Source: Ignavibacteria bacterium (lineage in GTDB: Bacteria > Bacteroidota > Ignavibacteria > Tepidaquicellales > Tepidaquicellaceae). From it: a stretch of 64,000 bases of DNA. A model generated the notes under the pieces. The model searched no databases. It was given only the letters and a program-made list of their open reading frames with translations, and was not told where the DNA came from. The stretch spans positions 124,001 through 188,000 of the forward strand of contig JADJTX010000005.1 of NCBI GenBank assembly GCA_016710985.1. Direction: 5' to 3'. How positions within the stretch are numbered: position 1 is the stretch's first letter; the number at the start of each line of letters is the position of its first letter. The translations under genes and the position numbers were made by a program. Positions 54,540 through 63,432 of this stretch are shown piece by piece.

Positions 54540-55433
54540 ATGAAATTATCAATAACCAATTTAACAAAAACCTACATCAACGGCGTTAAGGCTCTCGACA
54601 ATGTAAATCTTGAGATCGGTCCGGGAATGTTTGGCTTGCTGGGACCAAACGGCGCCGGTAAGTCAACTCTGATGAGAACCATAGCGACTTTGCAAAGTCC
54701 GGATTCCGGATATATTTTTTTTAATGACATTAATGTTTTAAAGGATCCGATTAGACTTCGTAAAACACTGGGCTACCTTCCGCAGGAATTCGGTGTTTAT
54801 CAGAAAATGTCTGCCGAAGATCTGCTTGATTACTTCGCATCATTAAAAGGAGTTTCTTCAAAACCGGACCGTAAAAAATTAGTGAATGAGGTTTTGGAAA
54901 TTACTAATCTGTCCGGTGTAAGAAATAAGAACGTTGACGGATTTTCGGGAGGGATGAAACAAAGGTTTGGAATTGCACAGCTGCTTTTGAATGATCCGAA
55001 ACTTATAATCGTTGACGAACCTACCGCAGGTCTCGATCCGGCTGAACGCAACCGCTTCCTGAACGTCCTGCGCGAGATCGGTACTGCAAATACGATTATT
55101 TTTTCAACCCATATTGTGGACGATGTCAAAGATCTGTGCTCTGAACTTGCAATCATGAACGGCGGGAAAATTCTCAGACAATCTGCACCATCCCTTTTAT
55201 CAGAAGAAATAAAAAATAAAATATGGACAAAAAATATTTCCCGTGAAATGCTTGAAGAGTGTGAAGTAAAATATAATGTGCTGTCTTCAAAATACAATTC
55301 AGACAATTCAATTTCCATCCGTGTTTACTCAGACACTAAACCAGCTGAAGACTTTTCAGCAGCAGCGCCTCAGCTTGAAGATGTTTATTTCATCGCATTA
55401 AAAAATGACACACTGACTGCAATTAATCTATAA
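54540..55433 (+). CDS. ABC transporter ATP-binding protein
   Basis: 297 residues from ATG 54540; the frame is open further upstream but the family begins here (KLSITNLTKTYINGVKALDN). Walker A GLLGPNGAGKSTLMRTIA, Q-loop LGYLPQEFGVYQKMS, signature VDGFSGGMKQRFGIAQLLL, Walker B LIIVDEPTAGLDPAERN, switch FSTHIVDDVKDLC. A ~65-residue C-terminal extension ends the chain. Its stop overlaps the start of the permease-peptidase gene by one base (TAATG), so the two form one exporter unit. Confidence 0.92.
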   Translation: MKLSITNLTKTYINGVKALDNVNLEIGPGMFGLLGPNGAGKSTLMRTIATLQSPDSGYIFFNDINVLKDPIRLRKTLGYLPQEFGVYQKMSAEDLLDYFASLKGVSSKPDRKKLVNEVLEITNLSGVRNKNVDGFSGGMKQRFGIAQLLLNDPKLIIVDEPTAGLDPAERNRFLNVLREIGTANTIIFSTHIVDDVKDLCSELAIMNGGKILRQSAPSLLSEEIKNKIWTKNISREMLEECEVKYNVLSSKYNSDNSISIRVYSDTKPAEDFSAAAPQLEDVYFIALKNDTLTAINL

Positions 55434-58400
55434 TGCGAATGTTTAAAACTATCTTCTCATATGAAATAAAATACTGGTTAAAGAATCCTTCATTATACCT
55501 TTATGTCGCGTCAGTACTTTTTTTATCAACAGGTATGATGGCGGGTATCTCCGGTGCATTCGATGAAGAAACAATTTCTTCCGGGAGATTTTCAAATTCA
55601 CCCATGAGCCTGTTCTCACTCTTTAGTACTTTTAGTAAACTTCTTCTTTTCCTGTTACCGGCTGTTGTCGGACACTCAGTTTACAGGGACTTCAGAAGTA
55701 AAGCTCACAGTCTGTTATACAGTTATCCGTTTACAAAGAGTGAATACTTAGCCGGAAAGTTTCTTAGTTCATTCTTTATTGTATGTTTGATTGCTTTAAT
55801 GATCGCATTCGGTTTTATTATTGGTACACAATTACCGGGAGTAAATAATTCTCTGATTGTTCCTTTCGATGCTCTCGTCTATCTGCAGATATATTTCATC
55901 TATCTGATTCCGGACCTTCTTTTATGCGGAGCTGTGGTTTTTGCAGTTGTAGTTTTTTCAAGGAATATCTATGCAGGATTTATTTCAGTAATAATTCTTT
56001 TGATCTTAAGAGAAGCAGCTCTGAAACTTACAGGAGGCGCTGACAGCGGGATCGCTTTTCTTTTGATGGATCCTTTCTGCGAAACAGCAACTTATTTTTA
56101 TACAAAAAATATCACGGCAGCTGAAACGAATCTTATGAACATTCCTTTCGGAGCTTTGATTATTTTTAACAGACTTTTATGGCTTACTGTATCATTGGTT
56201 ATCCTGTTCATTGTTAATAAAAAATTCTCATTCAGTCAGAGTCCGGTTTCCTTTAAGCTCAGAAATTTAAGCCCGGAGCGGATCACTAAAAATAATTTCG
56301 GAAGTATAATCAAAATATTAATACCCAAAGTAAACTACCGTTTCGATTTTATCGAGCAGCTTAGTGTTGTCTGGAAACTTTCATCAGTAAATTTCAAATA
56401 CATCATTTCAAGCGGCTCATTTGTCAGCATATTGATAGCAGGTTCATTGTTTGTATTTATAATCTTACTTCAAATGAATCCCCAGTATGAAACACGTATT
56501 CTCCCTGTCACATGGGTAATGCTGGCATTCCCGGTTTTCTTTTTTTCAATGCTCATTAATCTGATGACTTTTCTTTATGCGGGAGTTTTGATTCACAGGG
56601 ATAAAACTTCACGGATGAATGAACTCGTTGATATGACTCCGGTTCCAAACTGGGTGCTTTTACTTTCTAAGTTTCTTGCTTTGTTTAAAATGCAGGCGCT
56701 TATGCTGACAATAATTTTAATAGCCGGAATCTCGGTTCAGATCTACAGCGGTTATTATAATTTTGAGATCAGTCATTACCTGTTTGATCTGTTTGTAATT
56801 CATCTCTCAGGATTTGTAATATGGACAGTTGCTGCATTATTCATTCAGACATTAATACCGAATCAGTATTTAAGTCTGATCATTCTTACGGCAGCATACT
56901 TTCTTATTCCGCAGCTTCCTCAGCTCGGTATTGAAAAACTTATATTCAGATTCAATCAGAATCCCGAGCCGGATTTTTATCTTAAGTATTCCGATCTGAG
57001 CGGTCACGGTCATTCGCTGATCCCTTATTTTACATATAAAGTTTACTGGATATTATCCGGACTGTGTTTATTCTTCGCAACGCTTTTGGCATGGCAGCGC
57101 GGTTTAAGTAATTCCATTAAAGACAGAATTGTAATTGCATTATCCCGATTAAAAGGAATTACAGGTATTGGTTTATTGGGAAGTTTGATTTTATTTTTAT
57201 CAGCCGGCTTTTGGATCAATGGAATGGATAGCGCTGATGAAAGAATATTTAGTGATATGGAATTGGAAAAAATTATTTCTGAATCAGATGAGAAGTATAG
57301 TAAATACAGAAGAACTGTTCAGCCGCGAATTACTTCGGTCAATGTTAATATGAATATCTTTCCCGGATCGCTGAGCTTTACTTCAAACGGAGTTTCTTCA
57401 ATTGTAAATAAATCAAATCAAGAAATAGATACACTGCTCGTCAATTATGGATTCAATGTAATTACTAAATACAGATTAAATAAAGATTACAAAGTAATCA
57501 AACGTGATACCATTTCACATTTTGACATTCTTCTTTTAAATGAAGCTCTGAATCCGGGTGACAGCATGAAACTGTTTTTTGAAGTTGAAAACATACCCAA
57601 CACTTTATTACATAAAAATTCACCTGTAGAAAAAAACGGGACTTTCATTACATCTGAAATTTTTCCGGGACTGGGATATTATTCACCTGATTCTTATTCT
57701 GACGTAACTGACAGTTCAGTTTTGAATAATCACTATCGCTCAATAGATTCAGACTTCATAGATTTTGAAGCAACTGTAAGCACGGCTGCTGACCAAATTG
57801 CCATTGCTCCGGGATATCCTGAGAAAGATTGGATAGAAAACGGCAGGATATATTTTAAATATAATTCAGACGGAAAAGTTACGAATGACTATGTATTTAT
57901 TTCCGGTGAGTATGAAATAAAAAAAGATAACCGGAATAATATCGAATTGGAAATTTATTATCACAAAGGACACGAATACAATCTCGAACATCTGATGAAG
58001 GGTTTGAAAGCCGGGTTAGAGTATAATGAAAATAATTTCAGTTCGTATCAGCACAGGCAGGCGCGGATCATTGAGTATTCGAGAACGCAGGGAAATTTCG
58101 CAATGTCTTTTGCAAATACAATTCCCTGTTCGGAATCAAATTTCATTATGGATATAGATGATACTGAAGACGGCGGATTAAACCTTCCTTTTCTCGGAGC
58201 TTCACACGAACTCGCGCATCAGTGGTGGGGAAATCAGGTGATACCGGCGAATGTTAATGGTGTAAGAATGATAACGGAAAGCATGGCTGAGTATGTTTCA
58301 TTGAAAACTCTTGAACATAAATACGGCAAAGCAAAAGTGAATAAGTTCTTGAAAAAGGCTCGTGATATATATCTCAGCAAACGCGCTTTGGATACGGACC

Positions 58401-58806
58401 TTGAAAAGCCGTTGATGTATAATGAAGGTTTGAGCAAAAGCTATATCCCATATCAGAAAGGTTCGATTGTTCTTTATGCAATGAGTGAATACATAGGTGA
58501 AGAGAATTTAAACAAAGCATTAAAGAAATATTTTGAGAAAGTAAAATTTCAGGAAGCGCCTTATACTACTTCCGCGGAGATGGTTGACTTTATAAGAGAA
58601 GCAACTCCTGATTCACTAAAGTATCTGATCAAAGACACACAAAAGAAAATGAAGCGCCGGTTTACAGAGAGAAGCATAAGACAGAACAGATACATAATGT
58701 TGTTTCAGTTATTACTGACAAAAAACCGTCGTCAGCAGTCCTTGATCCTTTTATAACATTGATTGATATGAATATAGAAGATAATTCAATACGTATTTTG
58801 GAGTGA
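55433..58806 (+). CDS. ABC-2 permease fused to M1 aminopeptidase (C-terminal frameshift)
   Basis: About 1,120 residues. The N-terminal ~590 residues hold two sets of six membrane helices (ABC-2 permease). The C-terminal half is an M1 gluzincin: zinc site H925 in HELAHQWWGNQVIP with the second Glu in MITESMAEYVSL, then a helical domain ending AEMVDFIREATPDSLKYLIK. The annotated frame then runs into unlike sequence (ends 58756), whereas another frame from 58651 reads EAPVYREKHKTEQIHNVVSV and KKPSSAVLDPFITLIDMNIE to 58806, the usual family end. Some 50-60 residues normally lying between are missing, so there is a real or assembly deletion at ~58640-58650. Such fusions form exporter-linked peptidases of unknown substrate. 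Confidence 0.85.
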
Positions 58807-58846
58807 TTATTTTGTACTCATTATCTGATGTTACGAAAATATTTTT

Positions 58847-59001
58847 TTGTCATTCTGAGCAAAGTGAAGAATCCAGAGGAGTTTCAGATCTTACTGGTAA
58901 TTGAATTCTTCATTTCACTTCACTCGCTTCCTACCCGGATTGTAAGTATAAATCAACTGTTTATCAAACACTTGCGTCCGTTCGTTCAGAATGACAAAAC
59001 G
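58847..59001. repeat. Inverted repeat TTGTCATTCTGAGC
   Basis: Left arm TCATTCTGAGCAAAGTGAAG then AATCC; right arm GAATTCTTCATTTCACTTCA then CTCG and GTTCAGAATGACAAA. A motif of this kind (CATTCTGAGCGAAGTGAAGAATC) is common between genes in many unrelated bacteria. Confidence 0.65.
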
Positions 59002-59077
59002 TCGAACTTTAGTAATAACTGATTGCTCATTGTTCATTGTTCATTACATAATATGAGTTGAGTTTTAAACTTAGTAT

Positions 59078-59141
59078 ATGACACAAATCATAACCTTTAC
59101 TGATTTATATCATATTATTTCTTTCGACAATTAACTAAGTT
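59078..59141 (+). promoter_or_regulatory. Tandem Crp/Fnr-type boxes before the histone-like gene
   Basis: ATGACACAAATCAT (59078-59091) and CTGATTTATATCAT (59100-59113) both fit TGAY-N4-RTCA; their centres are 22 bases apart, two helical turns. TAAGTT (59136-59141) starts 29.5 bases from the centre of the second box, the same spacing as at the nos and tyrosine phenol-lyase promoters. Confidence 0.5.
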
Positions 59142-59206
59142 AACGAAACAAAAGAAGGGAGAAGTCAATTCTCCTATTACAACTAACTAAACGAAAGGAT
59201 AAAAGA

Positions 59207-59413
59207 ATGGCAAAAGCAGTTAAGAAAGCAGCGGTAAAGAAAGCTGTAAAGAAAAAAGCTGTAAAAAAAGCAGCTGTTAAGAAAGCAGTTAAGAAAGCAG
59301 TAGTAAAGAAAGCAGTAAAAAAAGCAGTAGCAAAGAAGGCAGTAAAGAAGGCTATTTTAAAAAAGGGAATAAAGAAAGCAGCAGTTAAAAAAGCTATCTT
59401 GAAAAGCCTGTAA
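59207..59413 (+). CDS. Histone H1-like Lys/Ala-rich protein
   Basis: 68 residues built almost only of AVKKA/AVKKAVKKA units, with a few Ile and Leu near the end (KKAILKKGIKKAAVKKAILK). AAAGGA lies ~8 bases before ATG. Such proteins (HctB, AlgP tail, Bacteroidota H1-like) bind DNA without sequence preference and compact the nucleoid. Codon choice alternates GCA/GCT/GCG and AAA/AAG, so it is not a simple DNA repeat. It stands alone, with two Crp/Fnr-type boxes upstream and a hairpin downstream. Confidence 0.85.
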   Translation: MAKAVKKAAVKKAVKKKAVKKAAVKKAVKKAVVKKAVKKAVAKKAVKKAILKKGIKKAAVKKAILKSL

Positions 59414-59434
59414 TTCTTTAAATTAATTTGATTG

Positions 59435-59460
59435 ACTGCCGACATTTCCCCGCCGGCAGT
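59435..59460 (+). terminator. Hairpin after the histone-like gene
   Basis: ACTGCCG / CGGCAGT arms with a 12-base loop, 21 bases after the stop, followed by TTCATTTATT. Confidence 0.5.
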
Positions 59461-59523
59461 TCATTTATTAAAATAATGAGACTGCTTGAAAATTTAAGTT
59501 AGTTAAGTTGACCGTTTCGAATA

Positions 59524-59580
59524 AACCTGTCAGGTTTTTGAAGAGTTTTCAATAAACATGAAACCTGACAGGTTTTATGA
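59524..59580. repeat. AAACCTGTCAGGTTT inverted pair
   Basis: AAACCTGTCAGGTTTTT and GAAACCTGACAGGTTTT; each is itself a near palindrome. Flanked by GTTGACCG (59508) and CGGTCAAC (59583), so the whole 59507-59591 is an inverted element. A relative lies at ~32165. Confidence 0.65.
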
Positions 59581-59597
59581 TGCGGTCAACGTAAGTA

Positions 59598-60030
59598 GTT
59601 AGAAACTTCTGAAAAACAATGGTCATCCCGAAAGCTGAGTGTTCTTAAAACATATCAACACAGAGGTACAGAGAGCACAGAGTTACAAAGAGATTTTTTT
59701 TCTGTCAGAGGTTATTCAGCACTGAAATATTCATCATTTTTCAATTACAAAAAAATTAAAAAATACATTCACTTAAGATTTCTCTGTGAAACTAAATAAA
59801 ATAATGTTGTTTTTTTTACAAACTTTTAAACCATATTTTTTTAACACGGAGGCTCAGAGCCACAACAGGGAATCGAATTATTTTCTTATATTTTTTCTCT
59901 GTGTCTCTGTGACTCTGTGTTTAGGAAAATATTAAATTTTGTTTGTAGCTGAGGGCTACGATGTGAAACTCTGTGTTCTCTGCGTCTCTGTGGTATTCTT
60001 GTTGTATTAATTAGTTTTTCAGAAGTCTAT
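59598..60030. repeat. CACAGAG repeats nested in a TTCTGAAAAAC element
   Basis: Outer half arms GAAACTTCTGAAAAACAATG (59598) and TTAGTTTTTCAGAAGTCT (60011-60028) match the hairpin at 36084. Between them (59657-59993) are several CACAGAG-family arms in both directions: ACACAGAGGTACAGAGAGCA, TTTTTCTCTGTGTCTCTGTG, GTGAAACTCTGTGTTCTCTG. No gene is present in 59414-60125. Confidence 0.6.
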
Positions 60031-60125
60031 ATTTAGTTAATATTACAAAGACGTTTGCTGAAAATTACATTTTAACTATTTTAACATCTCATTACTCTGT
60101 TCGATTTAATGAATTTTACATTCAG

Positions 60126-61531
60126 ATGAAAAATAAATTATCGGAAAAGATATCCATTGACCTTATCATGAACAGCATGCCCGGCTTAGTCTATATTTTG
60201 ATAAAGACGGGTGCCTGATTGCATGGAATAATCGAGTAGAGGAAGTTTATGAATATTTATCTGATGAACTATACGGTAAACATATACTCGATTTTATAGA
60301 CTCAAGTGACCATGAAAGAGTCAGTCAAACCATTAAAAATGTTTTCGATGAAGGGTATGATCAGGTTGAAAACCTGGCTATGACAAAGTCAGGGAAAAAA
60401 ATACCTTATCTGGGATCGGGTAAAATGATTTCTATCGACGGGGAAAAATATCTGATCGGTTTAGGAGTCAATATCAGCGAGCTTGATTCAGCGCGTAAAA
60501 AAATTATTGAGCAGCTGGAAGAAATAGACAGACTGAATGAGCTTTTGCAAGCTGAAAATTTATATTTAAAAGATCAGCTCAAGCTGAGTGGTTTAAAGTA
60601 TGATATTGTCGGAGAAAGTGAAGCAATAAAATATGCACTGTTCAGGGTTGAGCAGGTTGCGCCTACCGATGCTTCAGTTCTGATTCTGGGAGAAACCGGT
60701 ACAGGGAAAGAGCTGATTGCCAGAGCAATCCATAAAGAGAGTAAAAGAAGGGATAAGCCGTTTGTAAAAGTAAATTGCGCATCAATTCCCGGAAACCTGA
60801 TTGAAAGTGAATTGTTCGGGCATGAAAAAGGCGCTTTTACAAGTGCAGTTGAAAAAAGGATCGGCAGGTTTGAACTGGCTAACAGCGGAACTATATTTTT
60901 AGATGAGATAGGTGAATTGCCGATTGCTCTTCAGCCGAAACTTCTTAACATTTTACAGGAAGGTGAATTTGAAAGGATCGGAAGCTCGAAGACAATCAAA
61001 ACAGATGTCAGAATTATATCAGCAACAAATAAGGTACTGCAGGATGAAATTAATAAAGGGCAGTTTCGTAACGATCTGTTTTACAGATTAAATGTTTATC
61101 CGATCACACTCGCTCCTTTGAGAGAAAGGAAGCAGGATATAATTCCGCTGGCAGAATATTATACAAAATTCTATTCTGAGAAATTTAACAAACCCATAAA
61201 AGCAATTTCTAAAAAATCTATCGAACAAATGATGAACTATTCCTGGCCCGGGAATATACGCGAACTTGAAAATGTAATTGAAAGGACAATAATCACATCG
61301 AGAAATCATATTCTGAATGTTGAGGATCTGACCAAAAGCACTGCAGTACAGAATGAAGATATAGCGCTTGAAGAGTTTGAAAAAAGACACATAGAAAGTG
61401 TACTGGAAAAAACTAACTGGAAAGTCTTCGGTAATAACGGCGCTGCATCTTATCTTAAAATCAATCCTGAAACACTCCGATCGAAAATGCGAAAACTTGG
61501 AATAAAACGATACATACCCGATCATCTTTAG
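60126..61531 (+). CDS. PAS domain / sigma-54-dependent activator (frameshifted)
   Basis: About 468 residues. PAS sensor from MNSMPGLVYI, then after one missing T in the T4 run 60196-60199, DKDGCLIAWNNRVEEVYEYL and KYLIGLGVNISELDSARK; a coiled linker; AAA+ domain with Walker A LGETGTGKELIARAIH, Walker B GTIFLDEIGELPI and arginine-rich end; Fis-like HTH at the C-terminus (NGAASYLKINPETLRSKMRK). The sigma-54 contact loop reads HEKGAFTSAVEKR, GAFTSA instead of GAFTGA. No receiver domain, so the signal is sensed by PAS itself. It probably controls the genes downstream (small protein, porin, glutaminase). Confidence 0.88.
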
Positions 61532-61702
61532 TTTTATTTAACTATCATAGTTGAATTTAACTATACATACAACTTCACCTCTTCATAATCTTAACAAAAC
61601 CGGCAATAATCCAACAATTAACATCTGGCATACTTACTGTTTATGAAATGGTAGCTTAATTAAAGTTTAATTACTCATAATTTTCAAAAATTTTATAAGC
61701 TT

Positions 61703-61978
61703 ATGGAAACAGTTATAATAAGTGCCGCCATTGATTACAATAAAAGATCAGAATTATTTCAGGTAATGGAACCTTTGAAATCCTTAGTCAAAAATTACTG
61801 TAAAGAGTTTGAGATAAAAGTATCTGAGGATAACAGTTTACTCATGAGGATCACTTTCGATAAAAAGAAAGATCTGGAAGAAAATTTTAACAATAAAGAG
61901 TTTAATATATTAAGGGGCTCAGTTAAAAGTCTTTGTAATAATGTGAACATTAAAATCAATGGCGTTAAAGTTATTTAA
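61703..61978 (+). CDS. Small hypothetical protein
   Basis: 91 residues, soluble, with alternating strand-helix pattern (ETVIISAAIDYNKRSELFQV, FEIKVSEDNSLLMRITFDKK, NVNIKINGVKVI) that suggests a ferredoxin-like dimeric alpha/beta fold, as in small ABM-type or DUF proteins. No family recognised. It lies between the sigma-54 activator and the porin in the same direction and may belong to their regulon. Confidence 0.6.
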   Translation: METVIISAAIDYNKRSELFQVMEPLKSLVKNYCKEFEIKVSEDNSLLMRITFDKKKDLEENFNNKEFNILRGSVKSLCNNVNIKINGVKVI

Positions 61979-62056
61979 TTCTCTAACCTCATAATTAACT
62001 GTGGAATAAATAACACATCAAATGTTGGAGTTCTAAGATAACTATATAGTTTCTAA

Positions 62057-62072
62057 TGGCATATAGATTTCA
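62057..62072 (+). promoter_or_regulatory. Candidate sigma-54 promoter before the porin
   Basis: TGGCATATAGATTTCA resembles TGGCAC-N5-TTGCA with correct -24/-12 spacing; only the G of the -12 GC is missing. It lies 70 bases before the porin ATG, and the upstream gene is a sigma-54 activator. Weak but in the right place. Confidence 0.35.
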
Positions 62073-62141
62073 AAGTTATAAACAATTAACATTTAAATCA
62101 AAAAACACAACAAATTAAAATAACCAAACCAAACAAAAATC

Positions 62142-63392
62142 ATGAAAACAAAAACATTACTAGTTGCTTTGTTATGCGTGTTCTATGTTTTATCAATAAA
62201 TCTATCAGCTCAGGCACAGAACGAAAACACTTTTGAAGTTTACGGCTTCGCAATGGCAGAAGCTGGTTATAATTTTAAAACAATCAATCCTGCATGGTAT
62301 GATGCACTAAGAGTAACAAAACTTCCTGCGGCTAAAAATGAATTCAAACCTGACGGCAAGGTATTTTACAGCGTCAGACAATCACGTCTTGGTGTAAAAA
62401 GCACTACTCCTACAACAATCGGTACAATAAAGACTCAATTCGAATTTGATATGTTCGGTGTCGGAGCAGATGAGGGTCAGACCACTATCCGTTTGCGCCA
62501 GGCATGGGGCTCAATAGGAAAGTTCTTAGCAGGACAAACAAACAGTACCTTCATGGACGGAGATGTATTTCCGAATTCTCTTGAATACTGGGGACCAACG
62601 GGAATGGTTTTCTTCAGGAATATTCAGATCCGCTACACTCCAATAATGGACAAGCAAAATACACTTGCGATGGCGCTTGAAAATCCGGGAGCCAGCGGAG
62701 ACGGCGGAGTTGTAAATGAATTCACAACAGTTCTCTCGACGGTCAAACCTTTATTTAATGTGCCGGATTTTACAGCACATTACAGATATACAGGAAACTG
62801 GGGATATGTGCAGGTCGGAGGTATTATCGGCAGCATTAAATGGAGAAATACTTCAGACTCATCTTATGTTCCTACGGATGGTTACGGTGATCCTGTTTAC
62901 CTTCAGCTGAATGGAAGCGCTGTAAGATGGGGAGGAACCATAAGTACTAACATTAATCTCGGTAAGAAAGCAATTTTCAGAGGGCAGTATGTATATGGAG
63001 AAGGAATGGAAAATTATATGAACGATGCTCCTGTGGATGTTGCAGTTACAAGAAATTATGAAGGGAATACTATTGAACAGCCAATCAGAGGTAAAGCGCT
63101 TCCTGTCTGGGGAGCAACTGCCTTTGTGGATGTAAACTGGAGCAACCTGTTCTCAAGCTCCTTTGGTTATTCGGTAACAACAATAAAAAATACTAATCTT
63201 CAGACTCAGGATGCATACAAGCAGGGACAATACGGTCTTGTAAATCTTCTGTACTATCCGATGAACAATGTAATGGCAGGAGTTGAATACAATTTCGGCA
63301 GAAGGGATAATTACGGCGGCAGTTTTCATTCAACAACATCAGAAGTAAGATTCGGATTTAAATATAATTTTTCAAAAATATTTACCTTTTAA
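62142..63392 (+). CDS. DcaP-like outer-membrane porin
   Basis: 416 residues. Signal peptide (LLVALLCVFYVLSINLSAQA), then ENTFEVYGFAMAEAGYNFKT, SVRQSRLGVKSTTPTTIGTI, KTQFEFDMFGVGADEGQTTI and RLRQAWGSIGKFLAGQTNST, which is the DcaP/gram-negative porin opening, many beta-strands, and a terminal strand ending FGFKYNFSKIFTF with final Phe. DcaP forms trimers that let negatively charged organic acids through. It is followed after 40 bases by a secreted glutaminase, so passage of dicarboxylic amino acids is a plausible role. Confidence 0.82.
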   Translation: MKTKTLLVALLCVFYVLSINLSAQAQNENTFEVYGFAMAEAGYNFKTINPAWYDALRVTKLPAAKNEFKPDGKVFYSVRQSRLGVKSTTPTTIGTIKTQFEFDMFGVGADEGQTTIRLRQAWGSIGKFLAGQTNSTFMDGDVFPNSLEYWGPTGMVFFRNIQIRYTPIMDKQNTLAMALENPGASGDGGVVNEFTTVLSTVKPLFNVPDFTAHYRYTGNWGYVQVGGIIGSIKWRNTSDSSYVPTDGYGDPVYLQLNGSAVRWGGTISTNINLGKKAIFRGQYVYGEGMENYMNDAPVDVAVTRNYEGNTIEQPIRGKALPVWGATAFVDVNWSNLFSSSFGYSVTTIKNTNLQTQDAYKQGQYGLVNLLYYPMNNVMAGVEYNFGRRDNYGGSFHSTTSEVRFGFKYNFSKIFTF

Positions 63393-63432
63393 AGTGAAGA
63401 AAACTAATTTATAAAATTAATTATAACTTAAT

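Noticed and set aside
61626..61642. TGGCATACTTACTGTTT as a sigma-54 promoter before the small gene at 61703
   Set aside because: The -12 half (CTGT) deviates at two of four bases; weaker than the site at 62057.
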